Notes under the pieces: generated by a model | Database searches by the model: none | Seen by the model: the letters and a program-made list of their open reading frames with translations, nothing else | What the model was told of the DNA's origin: nothing | Program-made: the position numbers and the translations under genes | From: JALSHZ01 sp964614535 | GTDB taxonomy: Bacteria; Pseudomonadota; Gammaproteobacteria; UWMA-0217 | Assembly (NCBI GenBank): GCA_964614535.1 | Contig: CAZTOZ010000061.1 | Location: forward strand, 1-64,000 | Direction of reading: 5' to 3' | DNA length: 64,000 nt | Part shown: positions 32,055 to 42,022 of the stretch, one piece after another | Layout of the letters: each line of letters starts with the position of its first letter | How positions within the stretch are numbered: position 1 is the first letter of the stretch

Positions 32055-34043
32055 TTAGCCGTTCAGCACGAACCAGCCGAGCAGGCCGACGAGTCCGAGA
32101 ATCATTGCGAAGGAATAGTGGTAGAGCTGACCGGTCTGCAACAGCCGCAGCAGGCTGGCCGATACCGCCACCACCTTGGCGGCGCCATTGACGATCAGGC
32201 CGTCGATCAACAGGCGATCGCCGACATTGGAGAACAACCCGCCGATCTTGCGAAAACCCGCGCCGAAGACGGCATCGTTGAATTCGTCGAAACCATACTT
32301 GTTCAGCAGCAAGCGATACAGCCCGTTGAAACGGCGCGCGGTGTTGTCGGCGATCTCCGGCTTGCGCGTGTAGATGAACCAGGCCGAGACCAGCCCCGCC
32401 ATCGCCAGCCAGAACGGCGGCGCCATCAGGCCGTGGGTGACGAAGGCGACGAGACCGTGATAATGCTCGCTGAGGTGATGGATCGCCTCGTGCTCATGCT
32501 CGACGAAGATCACCCCCTTGAAAAACTCCCCGACCACCAATGGGTCGATGAAGACACCGGCGGCCACCGACGGAATCGCCAGCAGCACCAGCGGCAGCGT
32601 CACCACCCAGGGCGACTCCTTCAGATGCTCGCGGGTGTGTTCGTCCATCCGCTCCTCGGTGTGGAACACGAGAAAGAACATGCGGAAGCTGTAGAACGCG
32701 GTGACGAACACCCCGAGCAGCACGGCCCAGTAGGCGAAGCCGGCACCGGGAATGTGCGACAGCGCCACCGCCTCGATGATCGAATCCTTCGAGAAGAAGC
32801 CGGAAAAACCGGGAAAACCGATCAACGCCAGCGACCCGATCAGCGAGGTGAGGTAGGTGATCGGCATGTACTTGCGCAGCCCGCCCATCTTGCGGATATC
32901 CTGCTCGTGATGCATCGCAATGATGACCGACCCGGCGGCAAGGAACAGCAACGCCTTGAAAAAGGCGTGGGTCATCAGGTGGAAAATACTGGCGGCATAG
33001 GCCGAGGCACCGAGCCCCACCGTCATGTAGCCGAGCTGCGACAGCGTCGAATAGGCGACCACCCGCTTGATGTCGTTCTGCACGATGCCGACCAGCCCCA
33101 TCAGAAACGCGGTCAGCGCGCCGATGACGAGCACGAACGACAATGCCACCTCCGACAGTTCGAACAACGGCGACATCCGCGCCACCATGAAGATCCCGGC
33201 GGTGACCATCGTCGCCGCGTGGATCAGCGCCGAGATCGGCGTCGGGCCTTCCATCGAATCGGGCAGCCAAACATGCAGCGGCATCTGCGCCGACTTGCCC
33301 ATGGCGCCGATGAACAGCAGGATGCAGGCCACGGTGACGACCGACCACTGCGCCGCGCCGACGATGTTCATCGTCTCGTGCTGCAGCTTCTCCGCCTGTC
33401 CAAACACGACGGCGTAGTCGAGGCTGCCGGCGTACATCAGGATCGTCGCAATGCCGAGCAGAAAACCGAAGTCCCCGACCCGGTTGACCAGAAACGCCTT
33501 GAGGTTGGCGTAGATCGCCGTCTCGCGCGTCGTCCAGAAGCCGATCAGCAGATAGGAGACCAGCCCCACCGCTTCCCAGCCGAAGAACAGCTGCATGAAG
33601 TTGTTGGCCATGACCAGCATCAACATCGAGAAGGTGAACAGCGAGATATAGGCGAAGAAGCGCTGGTAACTGTTCCTGCCGGCCAGACTGTACTCCGGCC
33701 AGTTGTGCTCGTCGTCGGCCATGTAGCCGATGGTGTAGATGTGCACCATCAGCGAGACGAAGGTGACGACCACCATCATCAACGCAGTGAGATTGTCGAT
33801 CAGGAACCCCACCTGGAAACCGATGCCGTCACTGAAGGCCCACTGGTAGAGGGTGACATCCAGGGGCGCGGCGCCGTCGATGGCAAAACGCTTGAAGGTG
33901 ATCGCGGCGCAGACGAACGAGACGGCGACACCGAGAATCGTCACCCGGTGGGCATTGCGCCGTCCGATACGCCCACCGAAGAGGCCGGCGATGATCGAGC
34001 CGAGCAGCGGCGTGAACGGGATGAGCAGATATATCGGATCCAT
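32055..34043 (-). CDS. nuoL: NADH-quinone oxidoreductase subunit L
   Basis: A 662-residue distal proton-pumping subunit. The Mrp-type core includes FFGWEAVGLVSYLLIGFW, KSAQMPLHVWLPDSMEGPTP and IKRVVAYSTLSQLGYMTVG. The C-terminal part (about 500-662) carries the long lateral helix and a final anchor helix. Length is as expected. The start is ATG 34043, four bases after the nuoK stop codon. Confidence 0.97.
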   Translation of the reverse strand: MDPIYLLIPFTPLLGSIIAGLFGGRIGRRNAHRVTILGVAVSFVCAAITFKRFAIDGAAPLDVTLYQWAFSDGIGFQVGFLIDNLTALMMVVVTFVSLMVHIYTIGYMADDEHNWPEYSLAGRNSYQRFFAYISLFTFSMLMLVMANNFMQLFFGWEAVGLVSYLLIGFWTTRETAIYANLKAFLVNRVGDFGFLLGIATILMYAGSLDYAVVFGQAEKLQHETMNIVGAAQWSVVTVACILLFIGAMGKSAQMPLHVWLPDSMEGPTPISALIHAATMVTAGIFMVARMSPLFELSEVALSFVLVIGALTAFLMGLVGIVQNDIKRVVAYSTLSQLGYMTVGLGASAYAASIFHLMTHAFFKALLFLAAGSVIIAMHHEQDIRKMGGLRKYMPITYLTSLIGSLALIGFPGFSGFFSKDSIIEAVALSHIPGAGFAYWAVLLGVFVTAFYSFRMFFLVFHTEERMDEHTREHLKESPWVVTLPLVLLAIPSVAAGVFIDPLVVGEFFKGVIFVEHEHEAIHHLSEHYHGLVAFVTHGLMAPPFWLAMAGLVSAWFIYTRKPEIADNTARRFNGLYRLLLNKYGFDEFNDAVFGAGFRKIGGLFSNVGDRLLIDGLIVNGAAKVVAVSASLLRLLQTGQLYHYSFAMILGLVGLLGWFVLNG

Positions 34044-34047
34044 CTTC

Positions 34048-34353
34048 CTACCCCTTCATCTCGTCGAGATCCTCGACGTTGATGGTCCGGCGGTTACGGA
34101 ACACCACCACCAGAATCGCAAGGCCGATGGCGGCCTCGGCCGCGGCGACAGTGAGGATGAAGAACACGAACACCTGGCCGGAGATGTCCCCCAGATAGTG
34201 GGAGAAGGCGATGAAATTGGTGTTCACCGCCAGCAGCATCAACTCGATGCACATCAGTAGCACGATCACGTTCTTGCGGTTGAGAAAAATCCCGGCGATG
34301 CTGATCGAAAACAGAATCGCGCCGAGCACGAGAAAGTGTGTCAATGGAATCAT
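34048..34353 (-). CDS. nuoK: NADH-quinone oxidoreductase subunit K
   Basis: A 101-residue, three-helix membrane subunit. The two conserved membrane glutamates lie in LLMCIELMLLAVN and VAAAEAAIGLAI, both needed for proton translocation. Its ATG overlaps the nuoJ stop by 4 bp. Confidence 0.97.
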   Translation of the reverse strand: MIPLTHFLVLGAILFSISIAGIFLNRKNVIVLLMCIELMLLAVNTNFIAFSHYLGDISGQVFVFFILTVAAAEAAIGLAILVVVFRNRRTINVEDLDEMKG

Positions 34354-34955
34354 GAGCCGTCTTCCTTCTTCTCCGCCGCCATCTTCACCAGCCGCACCCG
34401 CTCGTCGCGCCTGACCTTGATCTGTTCGATCGGCGTCTGATACTTGGTCTGCGGCCGCCGCCTGAACGTCAGCGCGATGGCGGCGATGATCGCCACCAGC
34501 AATACCACCGCCGCAATCTCGAACGGATAGACATAGTCGGTATACATCACCCGGCCGATCGCCTCGGTGTTGCTCACTTCACCGCCAGACGCCAATGGCG
34601 GGCGGACGTTGAAGATCCGCTGCGTCAACACCATCGCCATCTCGATGACCATCACGATCGCCACGACGAGTGCCGCTGGCGCGTAGCGGGCGAAGCCCTC
34701 CCGCATCTCGGCGATATTGATGTCCAGCATCATCACCACGAAGAGGAACAACACCATGACCGCGCCCACGTAGACCAGCACCAGCAGCAGGCCGAGAAAC
34801 TCGGCCTCCATCAGAATCCAGAGACAGGCGGCGGAGACGAAGGTGAGCACCAGAAAGAGCGCCGCGTGGACCGGATTGCGCACGGTGATGACGCGCAACG
34901 CGGCCAGCACCTGGATGCCGGCAAAGAAATAGAAAAGAAACTGAACGAAGGTCAT
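34350..34955 (-). CDS. nuoJ: NADH-quinone oxidoreductase subunit J
   Basis: A 201-residue subunit with five predicted helices. The conserved helix-3 segment (VLVYVGAVMVLFLFVVMML) contains the pi-bulge region implicated in coupling. A charged C-terminal tail of about 40 residues follows the last helix. It lies 31 bp after nuoI and overlaps nuoK by 4 bp. Confidence 0.96.
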   Translation of the reverse strand: MTFVQFLFYFFAGIQVLAALRVITVRNPVHAALFLVLTFVSAACLWILMEAEFLGLLLVLVYVGAVMVLFLFVVMMLDINIAEMREGFARYAPAALVVAIVMVIEMAMVLTQRIFNVRPPLASGGEVSNTEAIGRVMYTDYVYPFEIAAVVLLVAIIAAIALTFRRRPQTKYQTPIEQIKVRRDERVRLVKMAAEKKEDGS

Positions 34956-34986
34956 CAGCGGTGGTTACTCCTACGGCCTGTCCACA

Positions 34987-35475
34987 TTATCGGTACGGCG
35001 CATCGGCGGCGCGGTCCCTGGCAATCTGCTCCTCGTATTTGTCGCCGATCGCCAGCAGTTTGTCCTTGGTCATGATCTGCTCGCCACGCTGCTCGAAATG
35101 GTATTCATAGATCCGCGTCTCGACGATCGAATCGACCGGACAGGCCTCTTCGCAGAACCCGCAGAAGATGCACTTGAACAGGTCGATGTCGTAGCGGGTG
35201 GTGCGCCGGGTGCCGTCCTCGCGCTCCTCCGACTCGATCGTGATCGCCAACGCCGGGCAGACCGCCTCGCAGAGCTTGCAGGCGATGCAGCGCTCCTCGC
35301 CATTGGGATAGCGACGCAACGCATGCAGGCCACGAAAGCGCGGCGACTGCGGCGTCTTCTCCTCGGGATAGCGAATCGTGAACTTGCGCGAGAAGAAATA
35401 CTTCCCGGTGACGCTCATCCCCTTCAGCAGCTCGATGAGGGTAAAGCTCTTGACGAAATGTTTCAGATCACCCAT
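34987..35475 (-). CDS. nuoI: NADH-quinone oxidoreductase subunit I
   Basis: A 162-residue peripheral-arm subunit carrying clusters N6a and N6b. Two ferredoxin motifs are complete: CIACKLCEAVCPALA and CIFCGFCEEACPVDS. ATG 35475 begins the standard N-terminus with the helix that anchors the subunit to the membrane. It follows nuoH by 10 bp. Confidence 0.97.
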   Translation of the reverse strand: MGDLKHFVKSFTLIELLKGMSVTGKYFFSRKFTIRYPEEKTPQSPRFRGLHALRRYPNGEERCIACKLCEAVCPALAITIESEEREDGTRRTTRYDIDLFKCIFCGFCEEACPVDSIVETRIYEYHFEQRGEQIMTKDKLLAIGDKYEEQIARDRAADAPYR

Positions 35476-35485
35476 GGGCGCCCCC

Positions 35486-36556
35486 TTACAGCCACGGCTT
35501 CCAGCCCAGCGCGATCGCCAGGCCCTCGCCAAAAATCCACACCAGCGTCACCGGAATCAGCACCTTCCACCCCAGCCGCATGATCTGGTCGTAGCGGTAA
35601 CGGGGAAAGGTGGCGCGAAACCAGAGGAACAGCAGCAGGAAGAAACTGGTCTTGAAGACGAACCAGTGGACGCCGCTGTCGAGCAGCGAGCCGATCACCG
35701 GCAGCGAGAAGACCGACGCCGGCAGAATGCCCTCGAACGGTGACAGCCAGCCGCCGAGAAACAGAATCGTCGTCAACGCGCCGATCAGGATCATGTTGGC
35801 GTATTCGGCGAGAAAGAAGACGGCGAACGCCATCCCCGAATACTCGACATGGAAACCGGCGACGATCTCCGACTCCCCCTCGGCGACATCGAACGGCGCG
35901 CGGTTGGTCTCGGCGACACCGGAGATGAAGTAGACCAGAAACAGCCCGATCAGCGGAATGAAGAACCAGTGGTGGAAACCGCCCCGCTGGGCGTCGATGA
36001 TCTCGCCGAGATTGAGGCTGCCGGCGGCCATCAACACGCCCACCAGCGCAAACCCCATCGCAATTTCGTAGGCGACGATCTGCGCCGCCGAGCGCAGCGC
36101 CCCCAGCAGTGCGTACTTGGAGTTGGAGGCCCAGCCGGCGATGATGACGCCATAGACCCCGAGCGAGGTGAGCGCGAGAATATAGAGCAAACCGGCGTTG
36201 ATGTTCGACAACACCAGCGTCTCCGAGAACGGCACCACCGCCCAGGCCGCCAGCGCGGGCGCCAGCGAGATCGCCGGCGCCAGAACGAACAGGAACTTGC
36301 TCGCATTGGCCGGGATGATGATCTCCTTGAACATCAGCTTGACCGCGTCGGCAATCGGCTGCAGCAACCCTTTCGGCCCGACCCGGTTCGGCCCCATGCG
36401 GATCTGCATATAACCGATCACCTTCCGCTCCGCCAGCGTCAGATAGGCGACGGCGATCATCACCGGCAGCAGGATCGCGACGATCTTGATCAGGATCAGA
36501 ACGACGGTGACCAACGCTTGCGGCAGGAAATCCAGTAGTGATGCAATCGTTTCCAT
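35486..36556 (-). CDS. nuoH: NADH-quinone oxidoreductase subunit H
   Basis: A 356-residue, eight-helix subunit forming much of the quinone cavity and the E-channel. Conserved loops are AERKVIGYMQIRMGPNRVGP near residues 43-62 and ETNRAPFDVAEGESEIVAGF near 220-240, rich in the acidic residues that line the channel. It lies 14 bp after nuoG. Confidence 0.97.
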   Translation of the reverse strand: METIASLLDFLPQALVTVVLILIKIVAILLPVMIAVAYLTLAERKVIGYMQIRMGPNRVGPKGLLQPIADAVKLMFKEIIIPANASKFLFVLAPAISLAPALAAWAVVPFSETLVLSNINAGLLYILALTSLGVYGVIIAGWASNSKYALLGALRSAAQIVAYEIAMGFALVGVLMAAGSLNLGEIIDAQRGGFHHWFFIPLIGLFLVYFISGVAETNRAPFDVAEGESEIVAGFHVEYSGMAFAVFFLAEYANMILIGALTTILFLGGWLSPFEGILPASVFSLPVIGSLLDSGVHWFVFKTSFFLLLFLWFRATFPRYRYDQIMRLGWKVLIPVTLVWIFGEGLAIALGWKPWL

Positions 36557-36570
36557 GGATACCTTCCGGT

Positions 36571-38943
36571 TCAGGCTTTTTCGATTTTGATCGGGCCGCA
36601 GATGGCGCCAAGCCGGCTGCCGGCCTCGCTACCCGCGGCAATGACCACGGTGCCATCCGCCACCGTGTCGTCGATGACCAGCGGCAACTCCACCGAACGG
36701 TCGCCCTGGGTGGCGCGCACCCGCTCGACCGCGGCGACGCCATATTTCTCCGCCTCGGCACTGTTCATTCTCGCCGTCTCCTGGGCCGCGCCCTGCTGCG
36801 TCGCACGCAACGCCGGCGAGCGGCGCACGATGGCGTCGGCGGCGTAGATGGCGGTAGCACCCATTCGCGTCAGCCCGATACCCGGCTCGATGCGCGCATA
36901 GCGCTCGGCCAGCCGGGTCTGGCCGTCGAAGCGGAAATCGTCGCCGAACTTTTGCCGCAGCTCGTCGCGCACCGCATCGACACTGAGATGGTCCATGCCA
37001 TCGAAACCGGCCAGACTGCCCAGCGTACGCAGGATCTTCCAGCCCGGACGGGCATCGCCCAACGGCGCCACGGCGGCGCGGAAGCTCTGCCAGCGTCCCT
37101 CGGCATTGACAAAAGTGCCGGCCTGCTCCAGCCAGGTGGCCATCGGCAGGATCACATCGGCCTGATCGAAAGTGGAGGGGCTGGCATACGGAGAGAGAAC
37201 GACGACGAATTCGGCCTCCGTGAGCGCCCGCGCGGCCAGCGCCGGATCGGCGAGATCGAATTCCGGCTCCACCCCCATCAGAAAGAACGCCTTGCGGCCC
37301 TCGCTGAGCATCTGCGCGGTGGCGGCACCAAGCGACGCCACCGGCTCCATCGCCGGCCCCCGGTGCGGCACGGCGCCGGCCAGCCAGGCACCGGCGGCAT
37401 TACCGCCTTCGGCAACGAACCCGAGGGTGACGTTGTCGGCCGCGGCACAGAGCGTCGCCAGCCCCCGGACGATGGCCGCGTGCGGATGATGCAAGGCATC
37501 GGCGCCCAACAGCAGCAGCGTGTGCTCGGCGGCGGCGAGCGTCTCGGCGATCGCCTTCTCGGCCTCACCGGCCTCGGCGCCCTCGATCACCGCCTTCAGG
37601 GCCTTCGGCGCCGACTCGCCGCGCTGCGCCAGCAACCGTCCGGCCACGGCCGCGAGCCGCTCGATCAGTCCGTCGGGGCCGACGACGGCCTGGGCGTATT
37701 GGGGGAAGCGGAAATCGTGATCCCGGCAGTTGAGCGAAGCGATCCTCGCACCGGCCAACCCCGCCTTGCGTACATGATGGCCGAGCAGCGGCGCCTGCCG
37801 GCGTGCATCGAACCCGACCAGCAGCAGGCTCGGCATCGACTCGATCTCGGCGAACGTGGCGCCGAGCCACGGGAACAGTGGCGCCACCGCCTGATCGGAG
37901 ACGTCGCTCTCGCGCAGGCGATGGTCGATGCTGGTGACGCCCATCGCCCGCAGATACTTCTGCGCCAGATAGAGCTCCTCGACGGTGGCACCGGGCGACA
38001 GTAGCGCACCGATCTGGTCGCCACCGATCTCGGCGAGGCGGCGGTTGACCCGTTCCAGCGCCTCCTCCCACGATGCCTGCCGCCACTGGCCGTCCTGCTT
38101 GACCATCGGCGCCAGACAGCGGTCGTCAGCATAGATGCCTTGATAGGAGAAACGGTCGCGATCGGAGATCCAGCATTCGTTGACCGCCTCGTTGTCACGC
38201 GGCACGACACGGACCACCCGCCCGTTCTTGGTGTGAACCGAGAGGTTCGAACCCACCGCATCGTGCGGGGCGATGGAGGCGTGGGTCTCCAGTTCCCACG
38301 GGCGCACCTGGAAACGCGACGGCCTGGCCGTCAGCGCGCCCACCGGACAGAGGTCGATGATATTGGCCGACAACTCCGAATCGACGCTGCGGGCGATGAA
38401 GGTACCGATCTCCATCCGGTCGCCACGGCCGGTGGCGCCCATCTCGCGGACGCCGCTGATCTCCTCGCCGAAGCGCACGCAACGGGTGCAGTGGATGCAG
38501 CGGGTCATCTCGGTGGCGATCAACGGCCCGATATCCTTCTCCGGCACGGCACGCTTGATCTCGGTGTAGCGCGATACCCCACTGCCATAGGCGACGGCCT
38601 GATCCTGCAACTCGCATTCCCCCCCCTGGTCACAGACCGGGCAGTCGAGCGGATGGTTGATCAGCAGAAACTCCATCGTGCCGCGCTGCGCATCGCGCGC
38701 CAGTTCGGAACGGGTATGGACCTTCATTCCCGGCGCCACCGGCGTGGCGCAGGCCGGCAGCGGCTTCGGCGCTTTCTCCACCTCGACCATGCACATCCGG
38801 CAGTTGGCGGCCACCGAGAGCTTCTTGTGGTAGCAGAAACGCGGGATGTGGATACCGGCCTCGTCGGCCACCTCGATCAGCATCCTGCCCGGGGTGGTCT
38901 CGATGCGGACGCCGTCGATTTCGAGGGTGATCTTGTCACTCAT
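36571..38943 (-). CDS. nuoG: NADH-quinone oxidoreductase subunit G
   Basis: A 790-residue peripheral-arm subunit. The N-terminal [2Fe-2S] N1b ligands are Cys37, 48, 51 and 65; N5 uses His97 with Cys101, 104 and 110; N4 uses Cys149, 152, 155 and Cys199. The rest is a molybdopterin-oxidoreductase-like fold without cofactor. The CxxCxxxC motif of the extra cluster N7 found in E. coli and Thermus is absent (the region reads HASIAPHDAVGSNLS), as in most bacteria. ATG overlaps the nuoF stop by 4 bp. Confidence 0.97.
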   Translation of the reverse strand: MSDKITLEIDGVRIETTPGRMLIEVADEAGIHIPRFCYHKKLSVAANCRMCMVEVEKAPKPLPACATPVAPGMKVHTRSELARDAQRGTMEFLLINHPLDCPVCDQGGECELQDQAVAYGSGVSRYTEIKRAVPEKDIGPLIATEMTRCIHCTRCVRFGEEISGVREMGATGRGDRMEIGTFIARSVDSELSANIIDLCPVGALTARPSRFQVRPWELETHASIAPHDAVGSNLSVHTKNGRVVRVVPRDNEAVNECWISDRDRFSYQGIYADDRCLAPMVKQDGQWRQASWEEALERVNRRLAEIGGDQIGALLSPGATVEELYLAQKYLRAMGVTSIDHRLRESDVSDQAVAPLFPWLGATFAEIESMPSLLLVGFDARRQAPLLGHHVRKAGLAGARIASLNCRDHDFRFPQYAQAVVGPDGLIERLAAVAGRLLAQRGESAPKALKAVIEGAEAGEAEKAIAETLAAAEHTLLLLGADALHHPHAAIVRGLATLCAAADNVTLGFVAEGGNAAGAWLAGAVPHRGPAMEPVASLGAATAQMLSEGRKAFFLMGVEPEFDLADPALAARALTEAEFVVVLSPYASPSTFDQADVILPMATWLEQAGTFVNAEGRWQSFRAAVAPLGDARPGWKILRTLGSLAGFDGMDHLSVDAVRDELRQKFGDDFRFDGQTRLAERYARIEPGIGLTRMGATAIYAADAIVRRSPALRATQQGAAQETARMNSAEAEKYGVAAVERVRATQGDRSVELPLVIDDTVADGTVVIAAGSEAGSRLGAICGPIKIEKA

Positions 38944-40256
38944 GCCTCTGCCCCTCCCGCGACCAGCTGGGGCTCCGAGGCGCCGGGCACCATGCTGCGG
39001 CCATGCTCGATGTAGTATTGGAATTCATGCCGGTAGTGCTTGACGAAACTCTGCACCGGCATCGCGGCGGCATCGCCAAGGGCGCAGATGGTCCGGCCCA
39101 TGATCTTGCCGGCGATGTCGTCGAGCTTCTCCAGATCCTCGGGCCGGCCCCTGCCATCGATGATGCGGCACAGCATCCGGTAGAGCCAGCCGGTGCCTTC
39201 GCGGCACGGCGTACACTGCCCGCAGGATTCGGAGTAGTAGAAACGCGACAACCGCTGCAGCGCCTTGACCATGTCGGTGGTCTCGTCCATGACGATGACC
39301 GCACCGGAACCGAGGAAGGAACCGACGGCGGCGATCGAATCGTAGTCCATGTTCAGCTCCATCATCTGCTCGCCCGGGACCACCGGCACCGAGGAGCCAC
39401 CGGGGATGACGGCCTTGAGCTTGCGCCCTTTCCAGATTCCACCGGCCATGCCGAGCAGATCGGCGAACGGGGTGCCGAGCGGAATCTCATAGTTGCCGGG
39501 CCGGGCGACGTGTCCGGAGACGGAGAAGAGCTTCTCGCCGCCGGCCTTGTCGACGCCGAGTTCGGCGAACCAGTCACCACCGTTGCGGATGATCGACGGA
39601 ATCGACGACAGCGACTCGGTGTTGTTGATCGTCGTCGGCTTGCCGTAGAGGCCAAAGTTGGCCGGAAACGGCGGCTTGAAGCGCGGCTGTCCTTTCTTGC
39701 CCTCGAGGGACTCCAGCAGCGCCGTCTCCTCGCCGCAGATGTAGGCGCCGGCACCGAGCGTCGGATAGAGATCGAAATCGACGCCGGAGCCGAGAATGTC
39801 CTTGCCCAGATAGCCGGCCTCGTAGGCTTCCCTGACCGCCTGCTCGAAACGCCGGTAGGGCTCGTCGAGAAACTCGCCGCGCATGTAGTTGTAGCCGACG
39901 GTGGCACCGATGGCGTAGCCGGCGATGATCATCCCCTCGACCAGCGCATGAGGGTTGAAGCGCAGAATGTCGCGGTCCTTGCAGGTGCCCGGCTCCGACT
40001 CGTCGGAGTTGCAGACGATGTACTTCTGCCCCGGCGCGCTGCGCGGCATGAAGCTCCACTTCAGGCCGGTGGGAAAGCCGGCGCCACCCCGACCACGGAG
40101 GTTGGACTTCTTCACCTCCTCGATGACATCGTCCGGCGACATCTTCTCGCGGAAGATCCTTTCCAGCGCCTCGTAGCCACCGACCTTGCGGTAGCTCTCC
40201 AGTGTATGGGCCTGATCGCCGAACTGAAGCGTCGTAAAACAGATCTGGTTGGTCAT
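38940..40256 (-). CDS. nuoF: NADH-quinone oxidoreductase subunit F
   Basis: A 438-residue flavoprotein that oxidises NADH. The FMN/NADH-binding site GRGGAGFPTGLKW (about 54-66) and the SLBB/FMN region ICGEETALLESLEGKKGQPR are intact. N3 [4Fe-4S] ligands lie in SCGQCTPCREG with a later Cys. Coupled to nuoG by a 4-bp overlap and 3 bp after nuoE. Confidence 0.98.
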   Translation of the reverse strand: MTNQICFTTLQFGDQAHTLESYRKVGGYEALERIFREKMSPDDVIEEVKKSNLRGRGGAGFPTGLKWSFMPRSAPGQKYIVCNSDESEPGTCKDRDILRFNPHALVEGMIIAGYAIGATVGYNYMRGEFLDEPYRRFEQAVREAYEAGYLGKDILGSGVDFDLYPTLGAGAYICGEETALLESLEGKKGQPRFKPPFPANFGLYGKPTTINNTESLSSIPSIIRNGGDWFAELGVDKAGGEKLFSVSGHVARPGNYEIPLGTPFADLLGMAGGIWKGRKLKAVIPGGSSVPVVPGEQMMELNMDYDSIAAVGSFLGSGAVIVMDETTDMVKALQRLSRFYYSESCGQCTPCREGTGWLYRMLCRIIDGRGRPEDLEKLDDIAGKIMGRTICALGDAAAMPVQSFVKHYRHEFQYYIEHGRSMVPGASEPQLVAGGAEA

Positions 40257-40259
40257 GGG

Positions 40260-40769
40260 CTAGTCCAGCTGATCCAGAATCTCATCGACCTTCTCGATGG
40301 TCAGATGTTCGTGATAGACATGGTTCACCTGCATCATCGGCGCGCCGCAGCAGCCGGCCAGGCACTCCTCCTCCTTCTTGAGAAAGAACTTGCCGTCGGG
40401 CGTGCTCTCGCCAAGCCGGATGCCGAGCCGTTTCTCCAGATGGGCGATGATCTCGTCGGCGCCGCGCAGCATGCAGGAGATGTTGTTGCAGACCGAGATC
40501 TCGTGCCGGCCCACCGGCTCGAGATTGAACATCGAGTAGAAACTGGCGACCTCGTAGACGGCGATCTCGGGCATGCCGATGTAGTCGGCCACCGCATCCA
40601 TCATCTCGACGCTGAGGTGATGCTGTGGGTCGTGATGCTGCACCGCGCGCAGCGCGCCCAGCACCGCCGACTGTCGCTGGTCTTCGGGGTAGCGTTCGAG
40701 CCAGCCGTCGATCTCGCGCTGGAGGGCCTCACTCAACCGATCGGATTTGCGCTTGTTCTGTGTCGTCAT
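40260..40769 (-). CDS. nuoE: NADH-quinone oxidoreductase subunit E
   Basis: A 169-residue thioredoxin-like subunit carrying [2Fe-2S] cluster N1a. Ligands lie in CNNISCMLRG (C-x4-C) and CLAGCCGAP. ATG 40769 shares one base with the nuoD stop (TAATG). Length fits the family. Confidence 0.97.
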   Translation of the reverse strand: MTTQNKRKSDRLSEALQREIDGWLERYPEDQRQSAVLGALRAVQHHDPQHHLSVEMMDAVADYIGMPEIAVYEVASFYSMFNLEPVGRHEISVCNNISCMLRGADEIIAHLEKRLGIRLGESTPDGKFFLKKEEECLAGCCGAPMMQVNHVYHEHLTIEKVDEILDQLD

Positions 40770-42022
40770 TAGCGGTCGATCTCCCCGAAAACGATGTCCT
40801 GGGTACCGATGATCGTCACCACGTCCGCCAGCATGTGCCCGCGCGACATCTCGTCCAACGCCTGCAAGTGGGCATAGCCCGGCGCCCGGATCTTGACGCG
40901 GAACGGCTTGTTGGCGCCATCGGAAATCATGTTGATGCCAAACTCCCCCTTGGGGTGTTCGACGGCGGCATAGACCTCGCCCTCCGGCAGGCAGTATCCC
41001 TCGGAAAAGAGCTTGAAGTGCGCGATCAGCGCTTCCATGCTCTCCTTCATCTCGGCCCGGGGGGGCGGCGCGATGTGGGCGTCGTCGACCATCACCGGCC
41101 CCGGATTGGCCCGCAGCCAGTCGACGCACTGCTTGATGATCCGGTTGGCCTGGCGCATCTCCTCGACCCGCACCAGATAGCGGTCGTAGGAGTCACCCTC
41201 CTTGCCCACGGGGATGTCGAAATCGAGGCGGTCATAGACCTCGTAGGGCTGCTTTTTGCGCAGATCCCACTCGACGCCGGAGCCGCGCAGCATCGGCCCG
41301 GTCAACCCCATCTGCAATGCCCGCTCCGGCGAGACGACACCGATGCCGACCAGCCGCTGCTTCCAGATGCGGTTGTCGGTGAGCAGCGTCTCGTACTCGT
41401 CCACGTACCCCGGAAAACGGTTGGTGAAGTCCTCGATGAAGTCGAGCATCGTCCCTTCGCGATTCGCATTGAGACGCCTGAGGTCCGCCTTGCTGCGGAA
41501 CCGGCTCTTCTCGTAGCGCGGCATGCTGTCGGGCAGATCACGATAGACTCCACCCGGCCGGTAGTAGGTGGCGTGCAGGCGGGCGCCGGAGACCGCCTCG
41601 TAGACGTCCATCAGGTCCTCCCGCTCGCGGAAGGCGTAGAGGAACATCGTCATCGCGCCGACGTCGAGGGCGTGGGCGCCGATCCACAGCAGATGGTTGA
41701 GGATGCGGGTGATCTCGTCGAACATCACACGGATGTACTGCGCCCGCAGCGGTGGCTCGATCCCGGCCAGCTTCTCGATGGCCATCACATAGGCGTGCTC
41801 GTTGCACATCATCGAGACGTAGTCGAGCCGGTCCATGTAGCCGATGCTCTGATTGTACGGCTTGTTCTCGGCCAGCTTCTCGGTGGCACGATGCAGCAGG
41901 CCGATGTGCGGGTCGGCCCGCTGGATCACCTCGCCGTCCATCTCCAGCACCAGCCGCAACACACCATGCGCCGCCGGGTGCTGGGGACCGAAGTTGAGCG
42001 TGAAATTCCTGATCTCAGGCAT
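40769..42022 (-). CDS. nuoD: NADH-quinone oxidoreductase subunit D
   Basis: A 417-residue 49-kDa-type subunit forming the quinone-binding site with NuoB. It begins MPEIRNFTLNFGPQHPAAHG, containing the conserved His-Pro loop, and ends with the catalytic-type DIVFGEIDR. It is separate from nuoC, unlike the nuoCD fusion of E. coli. ATG 42022 overlaps the nuoC stop by 8 bp. Confidence 0.97.
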   Translation of the reverse strand: MPEIRNFTLNFGPQHPAAHGVLRLVLEMDGEVIQRADPHIGLLHRATEKLAENKPYNQSIGYMDRLDYVSMMCNEHAYVMAIEKLAGIEPPLRAQYIRVMFDEITRILNHLLWIGAHALDVGAMTMFLYAFREREDLMDVYEAVSGARLHATYYRPGGVYRDLPDSMPRYEKSRFRSKADLRRLNANREGTMLDFIEDFTNRFPGYVDEYETLLTDNRIWKQRLVGIGVVSPERALQMGLTGPMLRGSGVEWDLRKKQPYEVYDRLDFDIPVGKEGDSYDRYLVRVEEMRQANRIIKQCVDWLRANPGPVMVDDAHIAPPPRAEMKESMEALIAHFKLFSEGYCLPEGEVYAAVEHPKGEFGINMISDGANKPFRVKIRAPGYAHLQALDEMSRGHMLADVVTIIGTQDIVFGEIDR